Part shown: piece after piece, positions 43,362 through 52,279 of the stretch
Numbering within the stretch: position 1 is the stretch's first letter
How the letters are laid out: every line of letters starts with the position of its first letter
Source of the DNA: Pelotomaculum propionicicum
GTDB taxonomy: Bacteria; Bacillota; Desulfotomaculia; Desulfotomaculales; Pelotomaculaceae
Reading direction: 5' to 3'
Length of the DNA stretch: 64,000 bases
Assembly: GCF_004369225.1 (NCBI RefSeq)
Contig: NZ_QFFZ01000016.1
Coordinates: 1 to 64,000 of the forward strand
Notes under the pieces: generated by a model
Databases searched by the model: none
What the model was told of the DNA's origin: nothing
What the model saw: the letters and a program-made list of their open reading frames with translations, nothing else
Position numbers and translations under genes: made by a program

Positions 43362-44770
43362 AAAACTTCTTCATATTCAACATTCTTTTTTAAATCAAGG
43401 ATATGAGTGGCGCAGGATATACACGGGTCAAAAGAACGGATGGTCCGGCCCAGGATGGTAAACAGCATGTCGGACCTGGGGATACCGGTGCCAACCAGCG
43501 CACTTTCAACGGGGCCGCGGTTGCCGTTCTTATCCTTGGGAGCAAAATTCCAGACGGTCGGTGTGATTATATTATAACGGACCACTTTTTCATCCTGAAT
43601 CTTTGCGCTGTGGAGCAGGGCACCGCGCATGGCGTCGGTTGTGGCGGTGGCCTCATTTTTTACCGGCGTTTTTTTCTGGTTGATGGGCGGGGGGCCGGGT
43701 TTGATTTTATTGAGCCATCCCAGCACCAACTCAGTGAGCAGCAGGGTTTCCAGGGTGCGGGCGTAAATCCTGTCCATGGTTGAGGTGCCGCCGCTGTAAA
43801 AACCGTTGATGATCATGCGGGCCAGCGGGCCTACCTGGTAAGGGAGTCCCGTATAGTTCACCGATTTAATCCAGGTATAAGCATGCGGCTTGTAAGGATC
43901 AGGCAGGTAATCTTCACCTTTTTCACCTTTCTCCTGTCCGGATACATACCAGGAATTGGTGATATCCTCATTAATCAGCTGCGCCTGCGGCAGGGTATAC
44001 CGGCCATCTGACACCACACCGCCCCGCCACAAGTTATTTTCATTCATTTTGCCAAATTTAAACAGGCCAAAGGACAAGAGGCGCGGTGGAGTAACACCGA
44101 TGGCATAGTAATCGCTGTAAACACGGGCAACCAGCTCAGTATCGGGGACCATGCGGCTTTTGACAAAATCGCCGATGCTTCTGATTAAGGCCAGCGCCTG
44201 GCTGATTTTATCCGCTGTCGGGGCAACAGAAACACCGCCGTGGACAAAACTGTGCTGGTGGGGGGCCTTGCCGCCGAACAGGGCAAGCAGTTGGTGGCTT
44301 TCCTGGGCTGCTTTAACAGCTTCAAAATAATGCCCAACCAGGCGTTCGTTATCAGAAAAGCCGAGCCGGGCATCCGTCAGGTTCTGCCCAAGGTAGGGGG
44401 GGCGGTCCGGCATCCTGGCAAAGTCAGGCAGGCTGAACAGGTAGAAGTGCCTGATGTGGTTTTGCAAAAAATCTGCCGCAAACATTATATTGCGCAAATA
44501 CTGGGCATTTTCCGTCAACTCGCTGTCATAGATCTCATCCAGCAGGTAACTGGCCGCGGCGCCGTGCGCCAGGGAGCAGATGCCGCATACTCTCTGCGTC
44601 AGGTAGACCGCGTCAGTGACAAGCCTGTCGCGCATAATCCACTCGTAGCCCCGGAACATGGTGCCGCTGGCGTTAGCTTCCGCCACCCGCCCGTTTTCAA
44701 TTATTGCCTCCACGGAGAGGAGTCCGCTCAGTCTGGTAACCGGGCTGAAAATTATGCTCTGTTTGGTCAT
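43358..44770 (-). CDS. [NiFe] hydrogenase large subunit
   Basis: A 470-residue catalytic subunit. The Ni ligands are complete: RVCGICSLAHG with Cys62 and Cys65, and SFDPCISCATH with Cys450 and Cys453. HSFVHGGVSVAPT near 170-182 and PARMIINGF-like text (GPLARMIINGFYSGG near 321) also fit. The C-terminal 17 residues after CATH would be removed by an endopeptidase in standard maturation. The small subunit gene lies directly upstream with a 1-base gap. No Tat signal occurs in either subunit, so the enzyme is cytoplasmic. The group is uncertain; L1/L2 are closest to group 1-like forms. Confidence 0.93.
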   Translation of the reverse strand: MTKQSIIFSPVTRLSGLLSVEAIIENGRVAEANASGTMFRGYEWIMRDRLVTDAVYLTQRVCGICSLAHGAAASYLLDEIYDSELTENAQYLRNIMFAADFLQNHIRHFYLFSLPDFARMPDRPPYLGQNLTDARLGFSDNERLVGHYFEAVKAAQESHQLLALFGGKAPHQHSFVHGGVSVAPTADKISQALALIRSIGDFVKSRMVPDTELVARVYSDYYAIGVTPPRLLSFGLFKFGKMNENNLWRGGVVSDGRYTLPQAQLINEDITNSWYVSGQEKGEKGEDYLPDPYKPHAYTWIKSVNYTGLPYQVGPLARMIINGFYSGGTSTMDRIYARTLETLLLTELVLGWLNKIKPGPPPINQKKTPVKNEATATTDAMRGALLHSAKIQDEKVVRYNIITPTVWNFAPKDKNGNRGPVESALVGTGIPRSDMLFTILGRTIRSFDPCISCATHILDLKKNVEYEEVF

Positions 44771-44771
44771 T

Positions 44772-45728
44772 TCAGGTCTCCTTTAAGGAAGTGGATTTTT
44801 TCTCTTCATCTTTTTCACTTTTTTCAGGCAGCGTGGTAAAAAACGGTGTGGAGCCGTCCGGAAAGTCCTCGTTGGTACAGCCGATGCAGGGAGTGTTGGC
44901 CTTGACGGGCCAGTTGACGTGGTTAATCCACTGCCTGTAGGGGCAGTCCGCGCCCGTGCGGGGTCCCATACAGCCCAGTGAGAACATGCATTCGATGTCG
45001 CCCGGTTTTGACGCGAAATCATCTCTGTCGAAATAGGAACGGCGCTGGCAGTGGCGGTGCACTGTAAAGCCGTAGAACAGCACCGGCCGGCCCAGGCTGT
45101 CAAGCTCCGGCCTCCCGTACATGAGCAGGTGGGCCAGGGTGCCCACGAACCAGTCAGGGTTGACAGGACAGCCGCTTACATTAATAATCTCCCTTTTCAG
45201 CACATCCCTGACCCCGGCACTGCCTGTAAGGTTGGGCCTGGCCGCGGACGGGCCGCCGAAGCTGGCGCAGGTGCCGATGGCGACAACGTGCCCTGCGGCA
45301 GCCTCCAGCTGTCTTATTGCCTCAAGGGCCGTTATGGCGCCTTTTTCTGTTATTGCTATAATGTTATACAGCCCGTTGTCTTTGACCGGGACAGCCCCTT
45401 CCACCACCAGGACAAACTTGCTTTTGTACATTAATGAGGCCTGTTCCAGGATGCTGAGGGCGTCGCTGCCCTGGGCGGCCATAAAGGTGTTGCTGTAAAG
45501 CAAGTCGATCATCTCTGCAAAGACCTGATCCAGGTAGGGGTAGGTGGTATTCATAAAAGCAATGTTGTTGTCGCCGCTGTCGTTGGTTTCAATCCAGATA
45601 ACGGGCAGCTTGCTTTTGTTCGGCAGGGCCAGGTACTCACCAACAACCGGCAGGATAGCCCTGGTAAGTTCATGATTGTTATTGCACGAAAGACTCTGGC
45701 ATAACCGGACAAATTCCTCTTTTTCCAT
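44772..45728 (-). CDS. [NiFe] hydrogenase small subunit lacking proximal-cluster cysteines
   Basis: About 318 residues. GGGGAG lies before ATG 45728 (the frame runs on to 45797). At the place of the conserved GxDCTGC motif it reads IWIETNDSGDNNIAFMN: the two Cys that bind the proximal [4Fe-4S] are Ser51 and Asn54, with Asp53 between. The other two ligands remain (GTCASFGG, VSGCPVNPDW). The medial/distal cluster Cys and His are present (TVHRHCQRRSY, CMFSLGCMGP, CPYRQW, TPCIGC). Electrons may leave by an altered cluster, or Asp may be a ligand as in some oxygen-tolerant actinobacterial-type enzymes. No Tat signal. Confidence 0.9.
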   Translation of the reverse strand: MEKEEFVRLCQSLSCNNNHELTRAILPVVGEYLALPNKSKLPVIWIETNDSGDNNIAFMNTTYPYLDQVFAEMIDLLYSNTFMAAQGSDALSILEQASLMYKSKFVLVVEGAVPVKDNGLYNIIAITEKGAITALEAIRQLEAAAGHVVAIGTCASFGGPSAARPNLTGSAGVRDVLKREIINVSGCPVNPDWFVGTLAHLLMYGRPELDSLGRPVLFYGFTVHRHCQRRSYFDRDDFASKPGDIECMFSLGCMGPRTGADCPYRQWINHVNWPVKANTPCIGCTNEDFPDGSTPFFTTLPEKSEKDEEKKSTSLKET

Positions 45729-45800
45729 GACGTTCTCCCCGTGATAATGTAAAATTAATCCTAATGAAGAATGACCTTTCAGTATCCTATGACTCAAAAC

Positions 45801-45833
45801 AAATAAGCGCCACCAATTAGGCAGCGCTTATTT
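45801..45833 (-). terminator. Terminator upstream of the hydrogenase genes
   Basis: AAATAAGCGC (45801-45810) and GCGCTTATTT (45824-45833) form a 10-bp stem. On the minus strand it ends the IscU-like transcript, so hydrogenase has its own promoter between 45729 and 45800. Confidence 0.65.
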
Positions 45834-45863
45834 ATAATGAAAATCAGAGATTAATATGCAGTC

Positions 45864-46304
45864 TTATTTCATATAAGCTTTTTTCCAGGGAAACCTGGCC
45901 AACTCATGGTAATCTTGCAGTGCCTCGGCCAGAGTATCGGCCGCCAGGGCGGCGCAATGGACATGATCTTCGGGCAACCCTCCCAGAGCATGCAAAAGGG
46001 TATCCCGGTTAATTTTTTTGGCCTCTGCGACCGGTCGGCCTGTAACCAGTTCAGTTATCATACTGCCACAAGCTATAGTTGCCCCACACCCGTCTGTCCA
46101 GAAAGTGGCCCTGGTTATTCTTTCGTTTTTAACACTCAGCCAGATGCCGATTGTATCACCGCATTCACCGGAACACTGGCCAAAACCGTCACAATTCGGG
46201 ATATTCCCTACATTACGTGGGTTCCTGGCATGATCAATCACAGTTTCGCTGTAATTACCGTGCATGTTTAAGATATACTCCTTTTCAACAGCTTCTTCCA
46301 TCAT
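45864..46304 (-). CDS. IscU/NifU N-terminal-like FeS scaffold
   Basis: About 146 residues. The three scaffold cysteines are seen in QCSGECGDTIGIW, TDGCGATIACGS and HVHCAALAADTL. It starts NYSETVIDHARNPRNVGN, which is typical of the NifU-like family that assembles clusters before transfer. GGAG lies 5 bases before ATG 46304. Between a MOSC gene and the hydrogenase genes, it may serve maturation of the hydrogenase small subunit, though a terminator separates it from that operon. Confidence 0.88.
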   Translation of the reverse strand: MMEEAVEKEYILNMHGNYSETVIDHARNPRNVGNIPNCDGFGQCSGECGDTIGIWLSVKNERITRATFWTDGCGATIACGSMITELVTGRPVAEAKKINRDTLLHALGGLPEDHVHCAALAADTLAEALQDYHELARFPWKKAYMK

Positions 46305-46329
46305 TACCACTCCAAATTCATTTAAATTT

Positions 46330-46758
46330 TCAGGGTTTAATCCTTACCTCATCACCTGTTTTTACCTTGCCGCCTTTAACGACCCTTCCAAACCGGCCTT
46401 CACGGCTTACAGCATAAGGCCTGCCGTGCTCTTTAAATTCATCTTTGCCAATGTGTGTTATAATAATCTCTGCGTCACCTAAGATTAATGATTTGCCTAC
46501 AACCAACTCCTCCAGTGGTATGCCTGATATAGTAAAGTTCTCAGTGTAGCCGCCGTTTAAAACTTCGTCTATTTTATGGCTCGCGACCTTATCCAAGGCT
46601 TCGACGGGGAAGACACTGACCTGCCTGTCCCAGTTGCCGGCGTGAGCATCACCTTCCAACCCCCAATTTTCAATAACCATGGCTTCCCCAACACTGTCTT
46701 TTTCAATTCCTTTTCGTGCGGCGATATTAATGGAAATAATCTTGCCAGGCAAAACCAT
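46330..46758 (-). CDS. MOSC domain protein
   Basis: A 142-residue MOSC (molybdenum cofactor sulfurase C-terminal-like) protein: ENWGLEGDAHAGNWDRQVSV near 30-49, TENFTISGIPLEEL and a C-terminal SREGRFGRVVKGG. Many MOSC proteins carry a Cys in this last region (KECH...C); here KDEFKEHGRPYAV stands instead, a subfamily without that Cys. It may bind molybdopterin or a sulfur carrier. It lies 26 bases upstream of the IscU-like gene, probably in the same operon. GGAGGGAT is seen before the ATG. Confidence 0.85.
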   Translation of the reverse strand: MVLPGKIISINIAARKGIEKDSVGEAMVIENWGLEGDAHAGNWDRQVSVFPVEALDKVASHKIDEVLNGGYTENFTISGIPLEELVVGKSLILGDAEIIITHIGKDEFKEHGRPYAVSREGRFGRVVKGGKVKTGDEVRIKP

Positions 46759-46982
46759 CCCTCCAGTTATATGTACATCGTTTCATAATTATAATACACT
46801 CAACACCAGGTCATGTCAAAATAACTAAGTATTCAATTCAAAAATATATTCAAAACTGCTTGATTGGTGCCGCTGCCGTACCCTATAATATTTAAGAAAC
46901 AATGTCCATAAGGTGCAAGCCACAGTCACCAATCAACAAAAAATCAGCCTATCCATAATCAAAAGAAAATGGAGTGATTCAG

Positions 46983-47456
46983 ATGCCTGGGCATGGCAGC
47001 GAACCTCAAGTAATGGTCAAGCAAAATTTAAAAGAAGACTGGATTGCGGCTCTTTTAGAATTAATGAAACAGCTTAAGCAGTGGACAGTTGAGCAGATCA
47101 AAATATGGGAAGCAGATCCCCTTCAGAGTATTGTCCCGGTTGTTATTGAGTCACCGGTACGGAGAGATGAAGAACTACTTGGCAGGTATTTTGCTCCCAG
47201 CTTGATTATTACGGAAGAAAACTTCCATGTGGAAATTTGTCCGGTAAAAAGGTTCGCTATCGGCCCCATAGGCCTGGTTGAAATGACTAATGGTGAGCGC
47301 ACTTATAATCTCCTGTATACAATAAAAAAAGGCTGGGTGATTTTAGAAGATCACAGGCTTCTAAACAATCATAAACCTTTAGAGAAGGATTTGTTTCTGG
47401 AATTATTAAATCAAATGTTTTTGAAAGATGTTAAGGGGGGGGAGCAACTTTGCTGA
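46983..47456 (+). CDS. Hypothetical protein upstream of DUF1847
   Basis: About 157 residues. ATG 46983 lies after GGAG; an in-frame GTG at 46974 is an alternative. The N-terminal half is helical (WIAALLELMKQLKQWTVEQI), the rest has strands (SLIITEENFHVEICPVKRFA, TYNLLYTIKKGWVILED). No membrane segment or known family recognised. It overlaps the DUF1847 gene by 7 bases, so the two are translated together. Confidence 0.6.
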   Translation: MPGHGSEPQVMVKQNLKEDWIAALLELMKQLKQWTVEQIKIWEADPLQSIVPVVIESPVRRDEELLGRYFAPSLIITEENFHVEICPVKRFAIGPIGLVEMTNGERTYNLLYTIKKGWVILEDHRLLNNHKPLEKDLFLELLNQMFLKDVKGGEQLC

Positions 47457-48076
47457 GTTGCGCTGAGTGTGGTGTTTATTCCTGCCGGATGGGGGAACTG
47501 AGTAAGCTGCCCAAAAACTGTCCCATACAAAAACACAGCGAACTATATGACCAGGCTTCGTTAATCTACCAGAAGTCGGAGGGGATGCTGGCCTGCAATT
47601 CGGCCAGGGTGGAGTCGGGCGGCTACAACGTGTGGCCGAGGGTCCGTGAGATTATGGAGTTTGCACGGATGTCCGGCTTTAGCAAACTCGGTCTGGCCTT
47701 CTGCGTCGGACTGCGCCAGGAAGCCCGGGCGGTATCCCAAATATTTAAAGAAAATGGGTTTGAAGTGGCTTCTGTGATGTGCAAAACAGGCGCCAGACCC
47801 AAAGAAGAGCTGGGCCTGAAGGAGGAGGAAAAAGTCCGCCCGGGTCAGTTTGAACCCATGTGCAACCCGGTGGTCCAGGCTCTGCTTTTAAATAAGGAAA
47901 AAACGGACTTGAACGTACTGCTTGGATTGTGTGTGGGTCATGACAGTATCTTTATCAAATACTCTGACGCACCTATTACAGTACTGGCGGTCAAAGACCG
48001 GGTCACGGGGCACAATCCTCTGGCGGCTGTTTATGCCGGCCACTACTTCCAGTCAAGAATAAAAACCAACAGGTAA
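47450..48076 (+). CDS. DUF1847 metal-binding-like protein
   Basis: A 208-residue Cys-rich protein. Start TTG after GGGGGGGAG. Seen: CAECGVYSCRMGELSKLPKN with three Cys, NSARVESGGYNVWPRVREIM, then FCVGLRQEARAVSQIF and GARPKEELG. The C-terminus has LLGLCVGHDSIFIKYSDAPI and KDRVTGHNPLAAVY. DUF1847 proteins are found in anaerobes and are thought to bind metal, but the function is not known. A palindromic terminator follows 100 bases later. Confidence 0.85.
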   Translation: MLSCAECGVYSCRMGELSKLPKNCPIQKHSELYDQASLIYQKSEGMLACNSARVESGGYNVWPRVREIMEFARMSGFSKLGLAFCVGLRQEARAVSQIFKENGFEVASVMCKTGARPKEELGLKEEEKVRPGQFEPMCNPVVQALLLNKEKTDLNVLLGLCVGHDSIFIKYSDAPITVLAVKDRVTGHNPLAAVYAGHYFQSRIKTNR

Positions 48077-48180
48077 ATATATATTTGTAAAATAGCTTGA
48101 ATAACTATAAGTTATTTTTGTTTTCATGTAGTGATGTTAAAACATTGTTTAGGAAGATATTTTGTATTGCAAGATGGGAG

Positions 48181-48212
48181 GATGTATAATATATATATAT
48201 TATACATCTTTT
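48181..48212 (+). terminator. Perfect 28-base AT palindrome with T run
   Basis: GATGTATAATATAT at 48181-48194 is followed immediately by its exact complement (48195-48208), then TTTT. It may end the DUF1847 transcript. Confidence 0.5.
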
Positions 48213-48409
48213 ATTTATAGTAATTCACTTTTTAACGTTCCAGTAAAGATTTTCTCTAACTTAAACTCAAGTTTGAAACTTTGAGGCGGTTATTACTCCC
48301 TCCAAACCCACAAACTAGTAAAATTAAGGTAATTTTTCTGAAATTTTCAAAAGCATGCTTCTAAGTTAGTAAGTACCATATTCCTTAAATCAAGCTAATA
48401 TAGTATAAC

Positions 48410-48623
48410 ATGGGTGCCATGTATACGAGAACTAAAACATTTAAAAACAAAGGTGGTTCTAAAAGAACCTACATACAGGTTGTTGAATCCGTTCGCGAGA
48501 ATGATAAGATGCGTCAAAAAGTCCTCTTGAACATGGGGCGTGCAGTATGGGGATATCGACCGCCTGATTGCTAGCCTGGCCAAGTCAACCGAGAAAAAGT
48601 GGATCCAGTCCGAGGCTCAATAA
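48410..48623 (+). pseudogene. IS1634/IS4-family transposase N-terminal remnant
   Basis: ATG 48410 opens MGAMYTRTKTFKNKGGSKRT, then VVESVRENDKMRQKVLLNMG, the usual start of IS1634-type transposases (N-terminal beta-strand region). A frameshift near 48538 is followed by QYGDIDRLIASLAKSTEKKW in another frame, ending at TAA 48621-48623. The DDE domain is missing. It lies just before the regulator gene, so the sigma-54 cluster may have been joined here by transposition. Confidence 0.7.
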
Positions 48624-48718
48624 TTACTGGTTCACAACGCCAAGGAGTGTATTTACTTATAGGAGTCGTGATAGGATTTAATGATACTTAAGCAAAATGT
48701 TGCTCTGGGGTGCAATAT

Positions 48719-50155
48719 ATGAAACAAGAACAAAAAATATCATCAAGCAATATTGTTATTGATCTAGAAAGCTTGTTGGAAAGTTCCATGGATGGAATCT
48801 GGATCTGTGACGGCAAGGGAAATACGCTTTATGTTAACGAAGCTTGTGGTAAGTTTTATGACATTGAGCCCAAAGAGCTTATTGGTAAAAATGTACTTGA
48901 CTTAATAAATGCTGGTTATTTTAGTGATTCTGCAGCTATTAGTGCTATCAAAACAGGGAAAGTCGTTACCAAAGAAACTAAAAGTCGCATTGGTAAAAGG
49001 TTTCTCTTAACGGCACGTCCGATATTTGACTCCAATGGTCTTGTGTGGAGGGTAGTAACTAACGTTCGTGATGTAACGGAAATATTTGAGATAAACAAAA
49101 AGCTTGAGGAAAATTTAGCCTTATCCCATAAATATGAGACTGAACTGGAAGAATTACGACAAGAACAAATACTCAAAAATACAAGCAACTTAATTGCTTG
49201 CAGCAGCCAAATGAAACAAATAATAAATATTGTCTACCGCATTGCAAGGGCGGAATGTAATGTCTTGATTTTGGGCGAATCAGGTGTTGGGAAAGAAGTT
49301 ATCTCTAAAACGATTCATAAGACCAGCAACAGAAATAAAGACCCTTTTATCGTAGTTAACTGCGGTGCTATTCCTGAGAATCTTATTGAATCTGAATTAT
49401 TTGGATTTGAAAAAGGTTCATTCACTGATGCTAAACAACAAAAAATTGGTTTGTTTGAGATTGCTAACGGTGGAACCCTGTTTCTTGATGAAATTGGTGA
49501 CTTACCATTAATTATGCAAGTAAAAATTTTACGAGCTATTCAAGAACGTGAAATTATGCGTATAGGCGGTAAAAAACAGATCCATTTGGATGTCCGGATC
49601 ATAGCTGCTACCAACAAAAACCTTGAAGAAATGGTAAGCTTGGGTACATTTCGCGATGATCTCTTCTATCGATTAAATGTGGTTCAAATAGTGATTCCAC
49701 CTCTGAGGGAACGTATTGATGATATTCCTCCGCTAATTGTTTTCTTTCTAAATAAGTTTAATTCAAAATATAACTGCAAAAAGAGTTTAGCACCAGGATT
49801 ATTGAACATATTAACAAATTATAACTGGCCTGGGAATATAAGGGAATTAGAAAACGTTGTAGAAAGCCTAATTGTTCTCTGTCCATATGATATTATTGGG
49901 GTGGATTACCTGCCAAACAATATTATAAAAACAAGTATTGGTTTACAAGAAAACGGAATAATGCCACTTAAGGATGCTGTAGAACAAGCTGAAAAAAGAG
50001 TGATTGCGTTAGCTATGGAGCACTATAAAAGCAGCCGTAAAGCTGCTGATGTGCTAAAAGTTAACCATGTAACTATAACAAGAAAAATTAAAAAATATAA
50101 TATCAATTATAATAGTCATGAATTCAACCGGGGTAGATCACAAAAGCCGCAGTAA
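48719..50155 (+). CDS. Sigma-54-dependent enhancer-binding regulator with PAS domain
   Basis: About 478 residues. N-terminal PAS domain (ESSMDGIWICDGKGNTLYVN near 22-41), coiled-coil linker, then the AAA+ domain: Walker A GESGVGKE near 183, sigma-54 loop GSFTDA (canonical GAFTGA) in FEKGSFTDAK, Walker B GGTLFLDEIGDL, ATNKNLE and FRDDLFYRLNV. C-terminal Fis-type helix-turn-helix: SSRKAADVLKVNHVTITRKI. ATG 48719 is 8 bases after GGGG; GTG 48710 is an alternative. It is convergent with the reductase gene over a shared terminator and should activate the three sigma-54 promoters nearby. The PAS ligand is likely a pathway substrate (inference). Confidence 0.9.
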   Translation: MKQEQKISSSNIVIDLESLLESSMDGIWICDGKGNTLYVNEACGKFYDIEPKELIGKNVLDLINAGYFSDSAAISAIKTGKVVTKETKSRIGKRFLLTARPIFDSNGLVWRVVTNVRDVTEIFEINKKLEENLALSHKYETELEELRQEQILKNTSNLIACSSQMKQIINIVYRIARAECNVLILGESGVGKEVISKTIHKTSNRNKDPFIVVNCGAIPENLIESELFGFEKGSFTDAKQQKIGLFEIANGGTLFLDEIGDLPLIMQVKILRAIQEREIMRIGGKKQIHLDVRIIAATNKNLEEMVSLGTFRDDLFYRLNVVQIVIPPLRERIDDIPPLIVFFLNKFNSKYNCKKSLAPGLLNILTNYNWPGNIRELENVVESLIVLCPYDIIGVDYLPNNIIKTSIGLQENGIMPLKDAVEQAEKRVIALAMEHYKSSRKAADVLKVNHVTITRKIKKYNINYNSHEFNRGRSQKPQ

Positions 50156-50169
50156 TTTCTGCGGCTTTT
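50142..50169. terminator. Bidirectional terminator
   Basis: AAAAGCCGCAG (50142-50152) and CTGCGGCTTTT (50159-50169): an 11-bp stem with a 6-base loop between the regulator and the minus-strand reductase. Confidence 0.85.
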
Positions 50170-50185
50170 CCGAAGTTCAATTATG

Positions 50186-52105
50186 CTAGATTAGCCTGCC
50201 GACCCTACCGCCGTCATGCACCGCATCCATGATTTGTGTTTGTTTATAATCGTCCCTACAGTCGCCTACAAGGTAATATTCTTTGCCAAATTCACTGACT
50301 TGGTCAGCCAGTACTTCTACAGGCCTGGTTCCTACGGCAAAAATAACGGTATCTGCAGGAATCTCTTTTTTCTCCCCATTGGCTTCAATCATTATATTAC
50401 TTTTTGTTATTTCGCATACGCGTGTGTAGGTGTAAGATTTAATCCCTGCTTTAGCCATTTTTTCAAGAAGGTCAATCCTCGTTATTGGCTCTACTGTCGA
50501 GGCTAGTTCTGGAAGTTGTTCAAACACGGTAATATTTTTAACACCTTTTTCCGCCAGGTAAAGTGCTGTTTCACACCCAACCATTCCTCCGCCAATTATA
50601 ACAGCCTCGTTTCCTGCTTGCTTTTTGCCGGTTAATATATCGATCGCCGGTATAGCATTTTCTATACCGGGTATGTCGGGAATAATTGGTTTTCCTCCTG
50701 TGGCAATAACAACTACATCCGGATCGACATTTCTAATTAAAGTAGGTGTTACCTCGGTGTAAAAGTTAACTTTGACACCGGCTTTTTGAATTTGTGTTAT
50801 GAACCAGCGGCGTGCGTCCTCGATTTTTCCTTTGTGAGGCGGAAGCTTGGCCATGTTCAACTGGCCGCCCAGTACACCTGTCTTTTCGTAAAGCGTTACG
50901 TTGTGTCCTCTCAATGCGGCCACTCTTGCTGCCTCCATGCCTCCAGGGCCTCCGCCAACTATCATGACTGTCTTGCTTCTGGCAGCAGGTATCAGTGTAG
51001 CATAATCTCTCTCATGGCCGGTTACCGGGTTTAATATACAGCGCATTCTACGACCCAATGCTGTCCTGCCAATGCAACCGTTATTGCAGCTAAGACAGGG
51101 TATAATATCTTTCTCTCTGCCCCTTCTTACTTTCTCGGGATAATATGGGTCACAAATAAGTTGTCTGCCAAGGGCAACAAAATCCGCCCATTTTTCTGAA
51201 ATAATGTTATTCGCAAAAACGGGATTACGGATCTGGCCGACAGTAATAACCGGTATATTCACCACCTCTTTAATCTCCCTGGCTAAGTATGTCCGCCAAC
51301 CCTCTTCATAACTGGCAGGCTCAATTATTTTAACCCTGGATTCAACAATACCGGAGCTTATGTGAAGCGCATCCGCTCCAGCCTTTTGAAAAATTAAAGC
51401 TAGTTCTTTACCCTCAGTTAATGTATTACCACCATTTACAAATTCTTCAGCACTAAAACGCACACTTATTGGAAAACTTGTACCACAAAGAGTTTTAATT
51501 TTTTTTATAATCTCTACAACAATAGTTGCTCTCTTTTCTATAACGCCACCAAACCTGTCCTTTCTGGTATTAGAAACAGGGGAAAGGAATTGGTTCAAAA
51601 GATAGCCGTGGGCTGCATGAAGTTCGACCCCGTCAAAGCCCGCCCGTTTTATGCGAAGAGCAGCTTGCGAGAACTTCTCAATAATATCTTCAATTTCTTC
51701 CAAAGTTAATACTCTTGGTTTAGCGCCTGAATCTAGAGATGGGATGTCCGACGGTCCAACAGGTACTATAGATTCCTTCCCCGCGTGATGAATTTGGGCA
51801 AAAACTCTGGCACCGTGTTGTTGGCAGGCTTCAGCCAGTTCATTTAAACCGGGTAAAAATCGATCGTCATCACAGGATATCTGTGTTGCTATTTTTTTAC
51901 CATTTGGAAAATCAACTTGAATGTTTTCAATTATAATTAAACCCGCCCCGCCTTTGGCCCTTTCTCTGTAGTAAGCAACCATTGTTTCAGTCACTTCACC
52001 TGTAGCACTGCCAAAGCAACTGGCCATTGGAGGCATTACGATACGGTTTTTAACCCACATATTCCCTATCCGTCCAGGGCTAAAAAGATCTTTGTAGTTA
52101 TTCAT
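50186..52105 (-). CDS. Enoate reductase-type FMN/FeS/FAD oxidoreductase (copy 1)
   Basis: A 639-residue flavoenzyme of the 2,4-dienoyl-CoA reductase/enoate reductase family. TIM-barrel FMN domain: NRIVMPPMASCFGS, then GFDGVELHAAHGYLLNQFLS with the catalytic His and Tyr. The [4Fe-4S] ligands follow in PCLSCNNGCIG with RCILNP. The FAD domain has IVGGGPGGMEAARVAALRGH and a second nucleotide site IIGGGMVGCETALYLAEKG. It reduces an activated C=C bond with NADH. The C-terminal 250 residues are nearly identical in DNA to copy 2 (56887), while the N-terminal parts have diverged. Driven by the sigma-54 promoter at 52185-52199. Confidence 0.88.
   Translation of the reverse strand: MNNYKDLFSPGRIGNMWVKNRIVMPPMASCFGSATGEVTETMVAYYRERAKGGAGLIIIENIQVDFPNGKKIATQISCDDDRFLPGLNELAEACQQHGARVFAQIHHAGKESIVPVGPSDIPSLDSGAKPRVLTLEEIEDIIEKFSQAALRIKRAGFDGVELHAAHGYLLNQFLSPVSNTRKDRFGGVIEKRATIVVEIIKKIKTLCGTSFPISVRFSAEEFVNGGNTLTEGKELALIFQKAGADALHISSGIVESRVKIIEPASYEEGWRTYLAREIKEVVNIPVITVGQIRNPVFANNIISEKWADFVALGRQLICDPYYPEKVRRGREKDIIPCLSCNNGCIGRTALGRRMRCILNPVTGHERDYATLIPAARSKTVMIVGGGPGGMEAARVAALRGHNVTLYEKTGVLGGQLNMAKLPPHKGKIEDARRWFITQIQKAGVKVNFYTEVTPTLIRNVDPDVVVIATGGKPIIPDIPGIENAIPAIDILTGKKQAGNEAVIIGGGMVGCETALYLAEKGVKNITVFEQLPELASTVEPITRIDLLEKMAKAGIKSYTYTRVCEITKSNIMIEANGEKKEIPADTVIFAVGTRPVEVLADQVSEFGKEYYLVGDCRDDYKQTQIMDAVHDGGRVGRLI
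50191..50938 (-). repeat. Inverted near-identical 750-bp segment, copy 1
   Basis: The 3' part of the reductase gene (from ATGGAGGCAGCAAGAGTGG to the end) is almost identical to 58081-58828 in the opposite orientation; only scattered base changes were seen over the stretches compared by eye. The 5' parts of the two genes differ clearly. This points to recent gene conversion or duplication and provides homology for inversion of the 7 kb between. Confidence 0.75.
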
Positions 52106-52184
52106 GCAAAATCCCCTTTCATTACATTGTCATTCCTTTGATTGCATTTTTAGTCGAAAAGATTTTAGTATTAAAAACGATTAC

Positions 52185-52199
52185 GCAATAAGTATGCCA
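52185..52199 (-). promoter_or_regulatory. Sigma-54 promoter of reductase copy 1
   Basis: On the minus strand TGGCATACTTATTGC: the -24 GG and -12 GC are 12 bases apart, as in consensus TGGCAC-N5-TTGC. The expected start is about 65 bases upstream of ATG 52105. Confidence 0.7.
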
Positions 52200-52279
52200 G
52201 GTAGAATTATAATTAAATGAGCTAAGGTTAACATGCAAAAGGATTATGCAAAGCTCTAATAGCACACAGATACAAATTG

